8,870 nucleotides of DNA from an uncultured Collinsella sp. Lineage in GTDB: Bacteria; Actinomycetota; Coriobacteriia; Coriobacteriales; Coriobacteriaceae. The stretch spans positions 1 to 8,870 of the forward strand of contig URGY01000067.1 in the NCBI GenBank assembly GCA_900547505.1, read 5' to 3'. The position numbers and the translations under genes are program-made. The notes under the pieces were generated by a model, which saw only the letters and a list, made by a program, of their open reading frames with translations, was not told the DNA's origin and ran no database searches. Of the stretch, positions 1 through 6,655 are shown piece after piece (the stretch's first letter is position 1; every line of letters starts with the position of its first letter).

Positions 1-48
1 TCTACACAAGGCTATTCGTCGGCAGCGTCAGATGTGTATAAGAGACAG
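1..48 (+). other. Illumina Nextera i5 adapter (synthetic, left end)
   Basis: This stretch is not genomic. It holds the last bases of the Illumina P5 arm (TCTACAC, 1-7), an 8-base index AAGGCTAT (8-15), the Nextera read-1 linker TCGTCGGCAGCGTC (16-29) and the 19-bp Tn5 mosaic end AGATGTGTATAAGAGACAG (30-48). I recall the index as one of the published Nextera XT i5 indexes (S520). The first genomic base is 49. Translating through the adapter adds a false C-terminus to accC. Confidence 0.98.
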
Positions 49-356
49 ACAAACGCCAGGCCATACTTGTCGCAGTCACGCACGAAGCTCGCCTTCTCGG
101 AAAAGAAGCCATAGCCGGGATGAATTGCCTTAGCTCCCGACTTTACGGCACAGGTAAGCACGGCATCGTCGTTGAGGTAGCTCTCGGAAAGACGCGGACC
201 GCCGATGCAATACGCCTCGTCAGCAAGTTGCACGTGTAGCGCGTCCGCATCGGACGTGGAATAGACGGCGACGGTTTTGATGCCCATATCGCGGCACGCG
301 CGGATAACACGGACCGCGACCTCGCCGCGGTTGGCGATGAGCACTTTGTCGAACAT
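49..356 (-). CDS. accC: Biotin carboxylase subunit of acetyl-CoA carboxylase, 5' part only
   Basis: AccC carboxylates the biotin on AccB using ATP and bicarbonate, the first half-reaction of acetyl-CoA carboxylase in the cytoplasm. Only the first 102 codons are present, out of about 450 in the family. The N-terminal biotin carboxylase domain is clear: [20 protein letters not shown] at residues 1-20, a [17 protein letters not shown] stretch around 32-48, and HPGYGFFSE at 79-87. The central ATP-grasp domain and the catalytic residues lie off the left end. The ATG at 356 is preceded by AAGGAAGG (368-361), which overlaps the stop codon of fabZ, 10 nt upstream. The reading frame continues into the adapter to a false stop at 12-14, so the last residues ([11 protein letters not shown]) are artefact. 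The fragment could in principle start a pyruvate or propionyl-CoA carboxylase, but its place behind accB and fabZ makes accC by far the best call. Confidence 0.95.
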
Positions 357-366
357 GAAGCCTTCC

Positions 367-789
367 TTAACTTTCGTGCATGAGTGCAAAAGACATGTCG
401 GCGCGGCAACAGACCTCACCGTTGACGCTTGCAGTACCCGTCGCAAAGCGGAACGGCCCGCGCGCACGCGTGATGGAGCACACCAGATCAACCGTATCGC
501 CCGGGCGCACCGGACGCTTAAAGCGCACCTTGTCCAGACTCGTGTAGAACGGCGTCGCGCCGCGCGCCTCCTCATCGCCCATCAGCAACACGCAGCAGTT
601 CTGGGCGAGCATCTCGCACTGAATCACGCCGGGGACGACCGGGTTTCCCGGAAAATGCCCCTGCAAAAAGTACTCGTCGCCCGTGATCGTGATCTTGCCG
701 TGGGCCTCGTCGCCCACCAGCTCGGCCTCATCGAGCAAAAGCATCGGTTCGCGATGCGGCAACAGTTCTTTAAGCTCTTCTTTGTTCAT
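367..789 (-). CDS. fabZ: 3-hydroxyacyl-ACP dehydratase FabZ
   Basis: FabZ removes water from 3-hydroxyacyl-ACP to give trans-2-enoyl-ACP in each elongation round. It is a 140-residue single hot-dog-fold protein, close to the family length. The early [13 protein letters not shown] segment (9-21) is typical. The catalytic pair is His45 in [13 protein letters not shown] and Glu59, spaced 14 residues apart as in E. coli FabZ (His54/Glu68). A GTG at 798 would add three residues, but the ATG at 789 has AGGTG six bases upstream and gives the usual [13 protein letters not shown] start, so I prefer it. The gene starts 9 nt after accB and ends 10 nt before accC. FabN, an isomerising paralogue, has the same fold and cannot be excluded by eye. 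Since this is the only dehydratase in the operon, how this organism makes unsaturated fatty acids, if it does, is not shown here. Confidence 0.96.
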   Translation of the reverse strand: MNKEELKELLPHREPMLLLDEAELVGDEAHGKITITGDEYFLQGHFPGNPVVPGVIQCEMLAQNCCVLLMGDEEARGATPFYTSLDKVRFKRPVRPGDTVDLVCSITRARGPFRFATGTASVNGEVCCRADMSFALMHES

Positions 790-798
790 GGATATCAC

Positions 799-1275
799 CT
801 ATCCGATCCTCATGAGGCAGCTGCCAAACTCCACGAGGTCGCCGTCGGCCACGCAGATCTCGAGCACCTCGCCGTCTGCCTCGGCCGTCACCTCGTTGAG
901 AACCTTCATGGCCTCGATGATGCAGAGAGTCTCGCCGGCCTTGACCTTAGAGCCCACGCGCACAAACGGCTCGACGCCCGGCGCCGGGGCAGCATAGAAA
1001 ACGCCGACCATGGGAGCGGTCACCTCGGTGCCCTTAAGCTCCGGCGCGGCCGCAGGTGTCTGCGCGGCGGGCTCCGGTGCGGCGGCAGGCATGGCGACAG
1101 GAGCCACCGCCGGAGCAGTCACGGCACCTGGCATAGGCATGGGCACGGCGACAGGCTGCGCGGCGCTCGCGCGCTCGAGTTCGACCGCGGTGCCATCGGG
1201 CTCCTCAACGCGTACGCGCGTGAGGCCGCGGTCCTCCATAACATCGGCTATCTCGGCAAGTCTTTTGGAATCCAT
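799..1275 (-). CDS. accB: Biotin carboxyl carrier protein of acetyl-CoA carboxylase
   Basis: AccB carries the carboxyl group on biotin between AccC and the carboxyltransferase AccAD, making malonyl-CoA for the genes upstream in this operon. The 158-residue protein has three visible parts: a short helical N-terminus (1-35), a flexible linker rich in Pro and Ala (about 37-80), and a biotinyl domain (about 84-158). The biotin attachment site is EAMKVLNEV, with Lys124 as the modified residue. The domain opens with the usual TAPMVGVFYAAPAPG segment. The ATG at 1275 is 3 nt downstream of the fabF stop and has GAGGAG within the end of fabF (1288-1283), so translation is probably coupled. The enzyme that would attach biotin, BirA, is encoded divergently at 6656-7432. 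Confidence 0.97.
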   Translation of the reverse strand: MDSKRLAEIADVMEDRGLTRVRVEEPDGTAVELERASAAQPVAVPMPMPGAVTAPAVAPVAMPAAAPEPAAQTPAAAPELKGTEVTAPMVGVFYAAPAPGVEPFVRVGSKVKAGETLCIIEAMKVLNEVTAEADGEVLEICVADGDLVEFGSCLMRIG

Positions 1276-1278
1276 GCT

Positions 1279-2526
1279 CTAACTCCTCGTATATCTACGC
1301 AGCGCGATGGCGGCGTTGTGCCCGCCAAAGCCCAGGTTGGTCGAAAGCGCCCAGGTAAGGTCGGCGCGAACCGCGCGATTGGGCGTGTAGTCAAGATCGC
1401 AGGCGGGATCGGGCGTGTGGTAGTTAATGGTCGGGGGTACCACGCCCTGCTCGAGCGCCATGGCGCAGGCCATGACCTCGATGGCGCCCGTGGCACCGAT
1501 CATGTGGCCGGTCATCGACTTGGTCGACGAGACATGCGCGGCGCGCGCCGCGTCCTCGCCGAGCGCACGCTTAATGCCCGCCGTCTCGGACGAATCGTTG
1601 AGCTTGGTCGAGGTGCCGTGGGCATTGATGTAGAGACCCTCGGAAGGCTTGACATCGCCCTCGGCCACCGCCAGCGATATCGCGCGGGCAATGCCAGCAG
1701 CCTCGGGATCGGGGCTCGTGATGTGATAGGCATCATCGGTGTTGCCGTAGCCCACGACCTCGGCATAAATGTGCGCACCGCGCGCCTGCGCATGCTCCAT
1801 GCTCTCGAGTACCAGCACGCAGGCGCCCTCGCCCATCACAAAGCCGTCGCGGTCAGCATCGAACGGGCGGCAAGCCGTCGCGGGATCGGGGTTGGTGGTC
1901 AATGCGCGGCAGGACGTAAAGCCCGCAACGGCATCGGGGATAATAGCCGCCTCGGCGCCGCCGGCCAGGATTGCATCGGCATAGCCGTGCTTGATGGCGC
2001 GGAACGCCTCGCCCACCGCATGGGCCGAGGTTGCGCACGCGGTCACCACGGGCAGGGTCGGGCCCTTTGCCTTGTGGCGGATTGCGATATTGCCCGATGC
2101 CATGTTGGGGATCATCATCGCGATCATATAGGGCGATGCACGACGAGGCCCGCGATCGGCAATCGTATGGACGTTGTCGACAAGCGTCTGCATGCCGCCC
2201 ACGCCCGAGCCCACGTAGACGCCCAGGCGCTCGCGATCGATGGCGCCTTCGGCATCAAAGCCCGCATCGTGCATGGCCTCGTCCGACGCCGCCATCGCAA
2301 ACTGAACGCAGGGGTCCAGGTGCTTGGCGTCACGCTTGCCAAAGTAATCGTTGCCGTCAAAGCCCTTGACCTCGGCCGCCACCTTGACGGCAAACGCATC
2401 GGTATCGAAGTGCGTGATCGGGCCGATACCGCACGTGCCGGCGCACATGGCCGCCCAGGTGGCAAGCGCCGTGTTGCCGAGCGGCGATACGGCACCGATG
2501 CCGGTGATTGCAACTCTCTGTTCCAT
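1279..2526 (-). CDS. fabF: 3-oxoacyl-ACP synthase II (KAS II)
   Basis: FabF condenses malonyl-ACP with a growing acyl-ACP, the chain-lengthening step. The 415-residue thiolase-fold protein has the complete Cys-His-His triad: Cys164 in VVTACATS, His303 in NAHGTSTKLND and His341 in KSMTGHMIGATGA. The C-terminal glycine-rich STNLGFGGHN loop includes Phe400, which corresponds to the gating phenylalanine. An in-frame TTG at 2544 would add six residues, and a second ATG sits at 2529. The ATG at 2526 is favoured because GAGGAG (2538-2533) lies exactly six bases before it and because MEQRVAITGIGAVSPLG matches the usual family start. It follows fabG by 39 nt and precedes accB by 3 nt. There is one KAS II and no FabB in the window. 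Confidence 0.97.
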   Translation of the reverse strand: MEQRVAITGIGAVSPLGNTALATWAAMCAGTCGIGPITHFDTDAFAVKVAAEVKGFDGNDYFGKRDAKHLDPCVQFAMAASDEAMHDAGFDAEGAIDRERLGVYVGSGVGGMQTLVDNVHTIADRGPRRASPYMIAMMIPNMASGNIAIRHKAKGPTLPVVTACATSAHAVGEAFRAIKHGYADAILAGGAEAAIIPDAVAGFTSCRALTTNPDPATACRPFDADRDGFVMGEGACVLVLESMEHAQARGAHIYAEVVGYGNTDDAYHITSPDPEAAGIARAISLAVAEGDVKPSEGLYINAHGTSTKLNDSSETAGIKRALGEDAARAAHVSSTKSMTGHMIGATGAIEVMACAMALEQGVVPPTINYHTPDPACDLDYTPNRAVRADLTWALSTNLGFGGHNAAIALRRYTRS

Positions 2527-2532
2527 CATGGT

Positions 2533-2538
2533 CTCCTC
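2533..2538 (-). promoter_or_regulatory. Ribosome binding site deciding the fabF start
   Basis: The minus strand reads GAGGAG here, six bases before the ATG at 2526, three before the ATG at 2529, and inside the longer reading frame that begins with TTG at 2544. The spacing supports the ATG at 2526 and argues against the TTG start. Confidence 0.75.
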
Positions 2539-2565
2539 ATTCAAGCCGTTGTTCGGCCCTGGTTT

Positions 2566-3339
2566 CTACATCGCCATTCCGCCGTCGACGCGCACGACCT
2601 CGCCCGTAATGTAGGCAGCCGCATCACTCGCCAAAAAGCGCACCACGCCGGCCACTTCCTCGGGGCGCGCCATGCGCCTCAGGGGAATCTGCTCCTCGCA
2701 CGCTGCACGCACCTTATCCGATAGCTTTGCCGTCATATCGGTCTCGACAAACCCGGGTGCGACCGCGTTCACTCGTACGCCGCGGGGCGCAAGCTCGCGC
2801 GCCACCGCCTTGGTCAGACCGATCACGCCCGCCTTGGAGGCAGCATAGTTTGATTGCCCGGCATTGCCCATCAGGCCCACGACCGAGCTCATGTTGACGA
2901 CGCAACCGCCGCGCTGGCGCATAAAGGTCTTGGTGAGCGCGCGCGTCGTATTGAACGTGCCTTTAAGATTGACATCGAGCACGCGGTCGAAGGCGTCATC
3001 GCCCATGCGCATGAGCAGGCCATCGCGGGTGATGCCGGCGTTGTTGACGAGCGCCCAAATGGAGCCAAAGTCGTTGAGGACCGTTTCCACGCACGCGTTG
3101 ACGGCAGCGGGATCGGCCACGTCGCATTGATATGCGCGTGCCGTAGCGCCAGCCGCCTCGCAGGCTTCGCACGTCTCGCGCGCCGCATCGACGCTACCGG
3201 CATAGACGACGGCGATATCAAAGCCGTCCTCCGCCAGACCGACAGCGCAGGCGCGGCCGATACCCCGCGAGCCGCCCGTGACCAGTGCCACGCGACGTGA
3301 GTCGTTGCGCTCGAGCGCGCCGTTGTTCGAGTTGCCCAT
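2566..3339 (-). CDS. fabG: 3-oxoacyl-ACP reductase FabG
   Basis: FabG reduces 3-oxoacyl-ACP to 3-hydroxyacyl-ACP, probably with NADPH. It is a classical short-chain dehydrogenase of 257 residues, slightly longer than the usual 244-248 because of a polar N-terminal extension of about 15 residues. Visible motifs are the cofactor-binding TGGSRGIG (21-28), NNAG (99-102), Asn124 in DVNLKG, and the catalytic Ser152, Tyr165 and Lys169 in the SSVVGLMGN...NYAASKAG region. The C-terminal [14 protein letters not shown] is the standard family ending. The ATG at 3339 has an AAAGGA sequence just upstream, and the fabD stop is 30 nt further upstream. Short-chain dehydrogenases are a wide family, but the operon context and the [13 protein letters not shown] signature make FabG a firm call. 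Confidence 0.97.
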   Translation of the reverse strand: MGNSNNGALERNDSRRVALVTGGSRGIGRACAVGLAEDGFDIAVVYAGSVDAARETCEACEAAGATARAYQCDVADPAAVNACVETVLNDFGSIWALVNNAGITRDGLLMRMGDDAFDRVLDVNLKGTFNTTRALTKTFMRQRGGCVVNMSSVVGLMGNAGQSNYAASKAGVIGLTKAVARELAPRGVRVNAVAPGFVETDMTAKLSDKVRAACEEQIPLRRMARPEEVAGVVRFLASDAAAYITGEVVRVDGGMAM

Positions 3340-3369
3340 GTCATTCCTTTCGGGTTACAGCCCTGTGGA

Positions 3370-4296
3370 CTATGCGAGCTCGTCGGCAATAGCTGCGACC
3401 TGCTCGGCCGTTTCGCACGAATACACGCGAACGTCGCTCAGCGTACGCTTGACCAGGCCCGACAACGTTTTGCCAGGGCCGACCTCAATAAACGTGTCGA
3501 TGCCTTGATCCTGCAGAGTGTGCAGCGTGTCGACCCAGCGCACGGCATGTCTCACCTGATTGGCCAAGACATCCGATGCCGCTCGCGGGTCCGCCGGATA
3601 GGGCGCCGCCGTCATGTTTGCCATGACCGGAATCAGCAGCGGAGACGGCACGTGGCCGACTTGGATATACGTCGCCAGCCCCTCTGTCGCCTCGGCCATA
3701 TAGGGGCTATGAAATGCACCCGACACCGCGACCTTCATGGCGCGGCCGCCAGCCTCTTTTACTAGGACGTCGAGGGTCTGCAGCGCATCGGGCGCTCCGG
3801 CCACAACCGTCTGCTGGGGACTGTTGTAGTTGACCGGCCAGCAGTCCTCGCCGGCCTGCGCAGCCAGGTTCTCGACTTGCGCAGCATCAAGTTTGATGAC
3901 GGCGCGCATGCCGCCGGGGTGACGCTCGGCCGCCGTGGCCATCAATGCCGCGCGCTCACACACGAGCTCAAAACCCGCTCGCGTATCGAATGCCCCCGCA
4001 AAGGTGAGTGCAGCGACCTCGCCCAGCGAGAATCCCGCACAGGCGGCAGGCACCACGCCGCGCTCGCGCAGGGCGACGGCGACAGCCAAGTCGTGCACGA
4101 ACACGCAAGGCTGCGTGTTCTCGGTCTGCGAGAGCTCCTCCTTGGAGGCGCTCCGGCACTGCTCGCTGGTCCCCGGGCGCACCTCGTCGGCGATCGCGAA
4201 CACCTCGGCAGCCGCCGGCGATGCCTCGACCAGGTCGACGCCCATCGCGGGGTGTTGGGCACCCTGGCCGGCAAACAGAAACGCTACGCTACCCAT
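3370..4296 (-). CDS. fabD: Malonyl-CoA:ACP S-malonyltransferase FabD
   Basis: FabD transfers malonyl from CoA to ACP, supplying the extender unit. The 308-residue acyltransferase has the oxyanion-hole GQGAQ at 10-14, nucleophile Ser90 in GFSLGE, Arg115 in VCERAALM aligned with the malonate-binding arginine of E. coli FabD (Arg117), and catalytic His196 in SGAFHSPYM. NYNSPQQTVVAG (156-167) and the C-terminal EVGPGKTLSGLVKR are also typical. The nucleophile motif has Phe where most FabDs have His (GHSLGE), which I treat as a lineage variant. The ATG at 4296 lies inside the end of fabK (13-nt overlap), with a weak GAAGGG upstream, so its translation is probably coupled to fabK. The active-site residues otherwise look complete. 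Confidence 0.96.
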   Translation of the reverse strand: MGSVAFLFAGQGAQHPAMGVDLVEASPAAAEVFAIADEVRPGTSEQCRSASKEELSQTENTQPCVFVHDLAVAVALRERGVVPAACAGFSLGEVAALTFAGAFDTRAGFELVCERAALMATAAERHPGGMRAVIKLDAAQVENLAAQAGEDCWPVNYNSPQQTVVAGAPDALQTLDVLVKEAGGRAMKVAVSGAFHSPYMAEATEGLATYIQVGHVPSPLLIPVMANMTAAPYPADPRAASDVLANQVRHAVRWVDTLHTLQDQGIDTFIEVGPGKTLSGLVKRTLSDVRVYSCETAEQVAAIADELA

Positions 4297-5228
4297 GCGG
4301 ACGCACCCTTCAGGACGCGCTCGGCGCCATCGACCAGATCGTCAACGATTTCGCGTGCGCTCTGACGCTCGTTGACCATGCCGGCAATCTGTCCACACAA
4401 AAACGAACCCTCTTCGTAGTTGCCGTCCTTGGCGGCCTTACGCAGCGCACCGGTTCCCATAGCACCGAGCTCCTCGGCACTCGCGCCGGAACCCTCGCTC
4501 TTGGCATAGGCGTTGGTGAAGGGGCTCTTGAGGGCGCGCACTGGATGTCCCGTCGAGCGACCGGTCGCACGCGTCGAAGTATCGTTGGCCTTCAGGACCA
4601 TCTCTTTGTACTGCTCCGAGACGGTGCACTCGTCTGCGACCAGAAAGCGCGTACCCACCTGGACGCCGGCGGCACCGAGCATAAAGGCCGCTGCCACGCC
4701 GCGACCATCGGCGATACCGCCAGCTGCCACAACGGGGATATCGACCGCGTCGACAACCTGCGGAACGAGCGCCATCGTCGATGTCTCGCCAATATGTCCA
4801 CCCGATTCGGTGCCTTCGGCAACCACGGCGGTGGCTCCACGACGTGCCACGAGGCGCGCCAGCGCCACCGAGGCAACGACCGGGATGACCTTGATGCCCG
4901 CCTCGTTCCACGCCTTCATGTACTTGGCGGGATTGCCGGCACCCGTCACGACGACCGGCACCCGCTCGTCAATCACGACCTGGGCGACCTCGTCGGCGAA
5001 CGGGCTCATGAGCATGACGTTGACGCCAAAGGGCTTATCCGTCTTGGTGCGCAGCTCATGAATCTGGTCGCGAAGCCAGTTGGCGTCGGCATTCATAGCC
5101 GCGATGATGCCTAGGCCGCCCGCCTCGGATACGGCCGATGCCAGCGAGGCGTCGGCAATCCAGGCCATACCGCCCTGGAACACGGGCTTTTCGATGCCGA
5201 GCAGATCGCAGAGAGGAGTCTTGAGCAT
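4284..5228 (-). CDS. fabK: FMN-dependent enoyl-ACP reductase II FabK
   Basis: FabK carries out the last reduction of each elongation round, converting trans-2-enoyl-ACP to acyl-ACP with FMN and NAD(P)H. It is unrelated to FabI and, in characterised cases, insensitive to triclosan. The 314-residue TIM-barrel flavoprotein of the nitronate monooxygenase superfamily shows FQGGMAWIAD (17-26), GGLGIIAA (37-44), AEGTESGGHIGETSTM (137-152) with His145 matching the conserved active-site histidine of pneumococcal FabK, and the FMN-phosphate-binding segments VVAAGGIADGRG (166-177) and VQVGTRF (189-195). The ATG at 5228 is 2 nt after the acpP stop, with GGAGAA at the end of acpP as ribosome binding site. 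A nitronate monooxygenase is the alternative by fold, but the setting between acpP and fabD decides for FabK. Confidence 0.95.
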   Translation of the reverse strand: MLKTPLCDLLGIEKPVFQGGMAWIADASLASAVSEAGGLGIIAAMNADANWLRDQIHELRTKTDKPFGVNVMLMSPFADEVAQVVIDERVPVVVTGAGNPAKYMKAWNEAGIKVIPVVASVALARLVARRGATAVVAEGTESGGHIGETSTMALVPQVVDAVDIPVVAAGGIADGRGVAAAFMLGAAGVQVGTRFLVADECTVSEQYKEMVLKANDTSTRATGRSTGHPVRALKSPFTNAYAKSEGSGASAEELGAMGTGALRKAAKDGNYEEGSFLCGQIAGMVNERQSAREIVDDLVDGAERVLKGASAWVA

Positions 5229-5230
5229 CT

Positions 5231-5467
5231 CTACTTCTCCAATGCCGCCTCGACCGTATCGGCGAACTCGCCGACCGTCTTGGGGTTCTCCTCGGTATCG
5301 AGCTGGATGCCAAACTCGTCCTCGACGGCGACGAGGATCTCGACGGTGCCCAGGCTGTCAAGACCAATCTCCTCGAGCGTGGACTCTGGCTTCATCTCGA
5401 CGTCGTCAAGGCCGGCGGTCTCGCGGATAACGTCGCAAACGCGCTCGAAGGTCTTCTGATCTGCCAT
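5231..5467 (-). CDS. acpP: Acyl carrier protein
   Basis: This is the carrier to which the growing acyl chain is tethered during fatty-acid synthesis. The 78-residue acidic protein has the universal GLDSLGTVEIL motif, and Ser38 is the site of 4'-phosphopantetheine attachment. The order of helices, the central DSL and the short acidic C-terminus are all standard. The ATG at 5467 has AAAGGAG ending at 5475, about seven bases upstream, one of the better ribosome binding sites in the operon and in keeping with a protein needed in excess. The gene lies 52 nt after fabH and 2 nt before fabK. No phosphopantetheinyl transferase is encoded in the window. Confidence 0.98.
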   Translation of the reverse strand: MADQKTFERVCDVIRETAGLDDVEMKPESTLEEIGLDSLGTVEILVAVEDEFGIQLDTEENPKTVGEFADTVEAALEK

Positions 5468-5519
5468 GGTAGTTCTCCTTTGTTTGTGCCCTAGGGGCGT
5501 TTTTATTTCCTATGTGCGA

Positions 5520-6479
5520 CTACTTCCAACGAAGCAGATAGCCACCTATATCCAGACCGGCGCCAAATCCAACGAGGGCGATGGTGTCGCCCGCATTCAG
5601 TGCGTCGGTACGTGCCAGCCGGTCAAGCGCAAAGGGAATGCAGGCGCTCGAAATGTTGCCGGTCTCGCGCAGCGTTCGAACCACGCGCTCGTCTGGCACG
5701 CCGAGGCGCTTGACCGCCTGACTCAGGATTCGTTCGTTAGCCTGATGGAATACAAAATGATCGATGTCCTCGACCGCGATACTCGCGTCGCAGGCGAGCT
5801 TGTTGACCGTGTCGCAGATGGCATTGACACCAAACTTGAACACGCGACGGCCGTTCATGGAAAGCACACTCTGGCAGTCCGAGGGAACCTTGAATGGCGA
5901 GGTGCCATCCAGCCCGGGAACGCGCAACGTCTCGACATCGGGTGCGGTCGAAAGCTCAACGGCAAGGGGATTCTCTCCCCCGGCCTCCATGACTGCAGCG
6001 CCCGCGCCATCGCCAAAGAGCACGCACGTGGCACGGTCGGTCCAATCGAGTGCGCGCGTCATCTGCTCGGCCGCAACGACCAGCACGTGCCTGGCGCGAC
6101 CGCGAGCGATATAGCCCTCGGCGACATCGAGCGCAAACACGAAGCCGGCACAAGCCGCCGAGACATCGAAGGCAGGGCACGTCGCGCCTAGTCGCTCAGC
6201 AACGGCACACGCCTCAGCGGGAACAAGGTGGTCACCCGTCGTCGTCGAGCAGACGATCAGATCCAGCTGGCTCGCGTCGATTCCGGACACCTGGAGTGCC
6301 CGCTCGCTCGCCGCTATGGCAAGGGCGTCAAGTGACTCGGTGGTGCAGACGTGGCGGCTCTTGATACCGGTGCGGGTAAAAATCCACTCATCCGAGGTAT
6401 CGAGGAACTCAGACAGCTCGTCATTGGAAACGCTACGCTCAGGAAGCGCCGAGCCTGTTCCAAGAATCGTGAAACCCAT
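5520..6479 (-). CDS. fabH: 3-oxoacyl-ACP synthase III (KAS III)
   Basis: FabH starts fatty-acid synthesis by condensing an acyl-CoA primer with malonyl-ACP. The 319-residue protein has the full Cys-His-Asn triad: Cys110 in VSAACAGF, His245 in VFHQANERIL and Asn275 in RETGNISSA, nearly the same numbers as in E. coli (112, 244, 274). The start EWIFTRTGIKSRH (31-43) and end GFGAGLDIGGYLLRWK are typical. The frame is open further upstream to 6536, but the ATG at 6479 is chosen because AAAGGAGG (6493-6486) lies six bases before it and MGFTILGTGSALPE is the family start. It is the first gene of the fab operon and faces birA across the control region. Primer preference (acetyl versus branched acyl-CoA) cannot be read from the sequence. 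Confidence 0.97.
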   Translation of the reverse strand: MGFTILGTGSALPERSVSNDELSEFLDTSDEWIFTRTGIKSRHVCTTESLDALAIAASERALQVSGIDASQLDLIVCSTTTGDHLVPAEACAVAERLGATCPAFDVSAACAGFVFALDVAEGYIARGRARHVLVVAAEQMTRALDWTDRATCVLFGDGAGAAVMEAGGENPLAVELSTAPDVETLRVPGLDGTSPFKVPSDCQSVLSMNGRRVFKFGVNAICDTVNKLACDASIAVEDIDHFVFHQANERILSQAVKRLGVPDERVVRTLRETGNISSACIPFALDRLARTDALNAGDTIALVGFGAGLDIGGYLLRWK

Positions 6480-6495
6480 CACTAGCCTCCTTTGA

Positions 6496-6514
6496 GTTGT
6501 TGACGTGTTTACAT
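6496..6514 (+). repeat. 19-bp direct repeat, copy 1 (candidate operator)
   Basis: GTTGTTGACGTGTTTACAT, identical to the copy at 6544-6562 except for one base. It lies just upstream of the fabH ribosome binding site, so in either fab promoter model it falls in the 5' leader of the transcript. A bound protein here could block elongation or take part in looping with copy 2. Its role as an operator is inference. Confidence 0.6.
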
Positions 6515-6543
6515 CGACCAAGAGAGGATAGCGCATTTTAGTC

Positions 6544-6562
6544 GTTGTTGACGTGTTAACAT
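6544..6562 (+). repeat. 19-bp direct repeat, copy 2 (candidate operator)
   Basis: GTTGTTGACGTGTTAACAT, 18 of 19 bases identical to copy 1 and shifted by 48 bp in the same orientation. The inner 16 bases form an imperfect dyad, with TGTTGACG facing TGTTAACA (6 of 8 positions symmetric), as expected for a dimeric regulator. It touches both candidate fab -10 elements and lies upstream of the suggested birA promoter. Confidence 0.6.
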
Positions 6563-6655
6563 TAAATTGTCCAAATGCGACAAAGGCTTCACATTGTGTT
6601 TATCTCTCGACACTATTGCGTTATTCACTTATTCATTAAGGAGGTAGCAGCCGTT

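Larger units (their letters stand above)
6480..6655. promoter_or_regulatory. Divergent fabH-birA control region
   Basis: This 176-bp AT-rich stretch separates two divergent genes and must hold both promoters. For the fab operon (minus strand) two -10-like hexamers stand out, TAAAAT (6540-6535) and TTTAAT (6566-6561), neither with a convincing -35. For birA (plus strand), TTCACA (6588-6593) matches the -35 consensus at five of six positions and is followed after 17 bases by CACTAT (6611-6616), giving a leader of about 33 nt. Two copies of a 19-bp repeat lie at 6496-6514 and 6544-6562. Promoter assignments are by eye and tentative. The presence of divergent control signals is strongly implied by the gene layout. 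Confidence 0.6.

Noticed and set aside
277..2724. An 815-codon open frame on the plus strand opposite accB, fabF and fabZ.
   Set aside because: It is antisense to well-supported genes, is rich in His, Arg and Gly as expected of a complementary frame in GC-rich DNA, and shows no recognisable domain or plausible start.
3040..3049. GTTGTTGACG inside fabG, matching part of the fabH-birA repeat.
   Set aside because: It is explained by codons of the conserved LVNNAG motif and does not extend to the rest of the 19-bp repeat.
4008..5114. A 368-codon plus-strand frame opposite fabD and fabK.
   Set aside because: Antisense to two genes with intact active sites; no domain is visible in the frame.
5488..5498. 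GCCCTAGGGGC palindrome in the fabH-acpP spacer as a terminator or attenuator.
   Set aside because: The stem is only 4 bp with a 3-base loop and no U-run follows on the minus strand.
6563..6568. TAAATT as a -10 element for birA paired with TTGACG at 6548-6553.
   Set aside because: The spacing is only 9 bases. TTCACA-17-CACTAT further downstream is a better fit.
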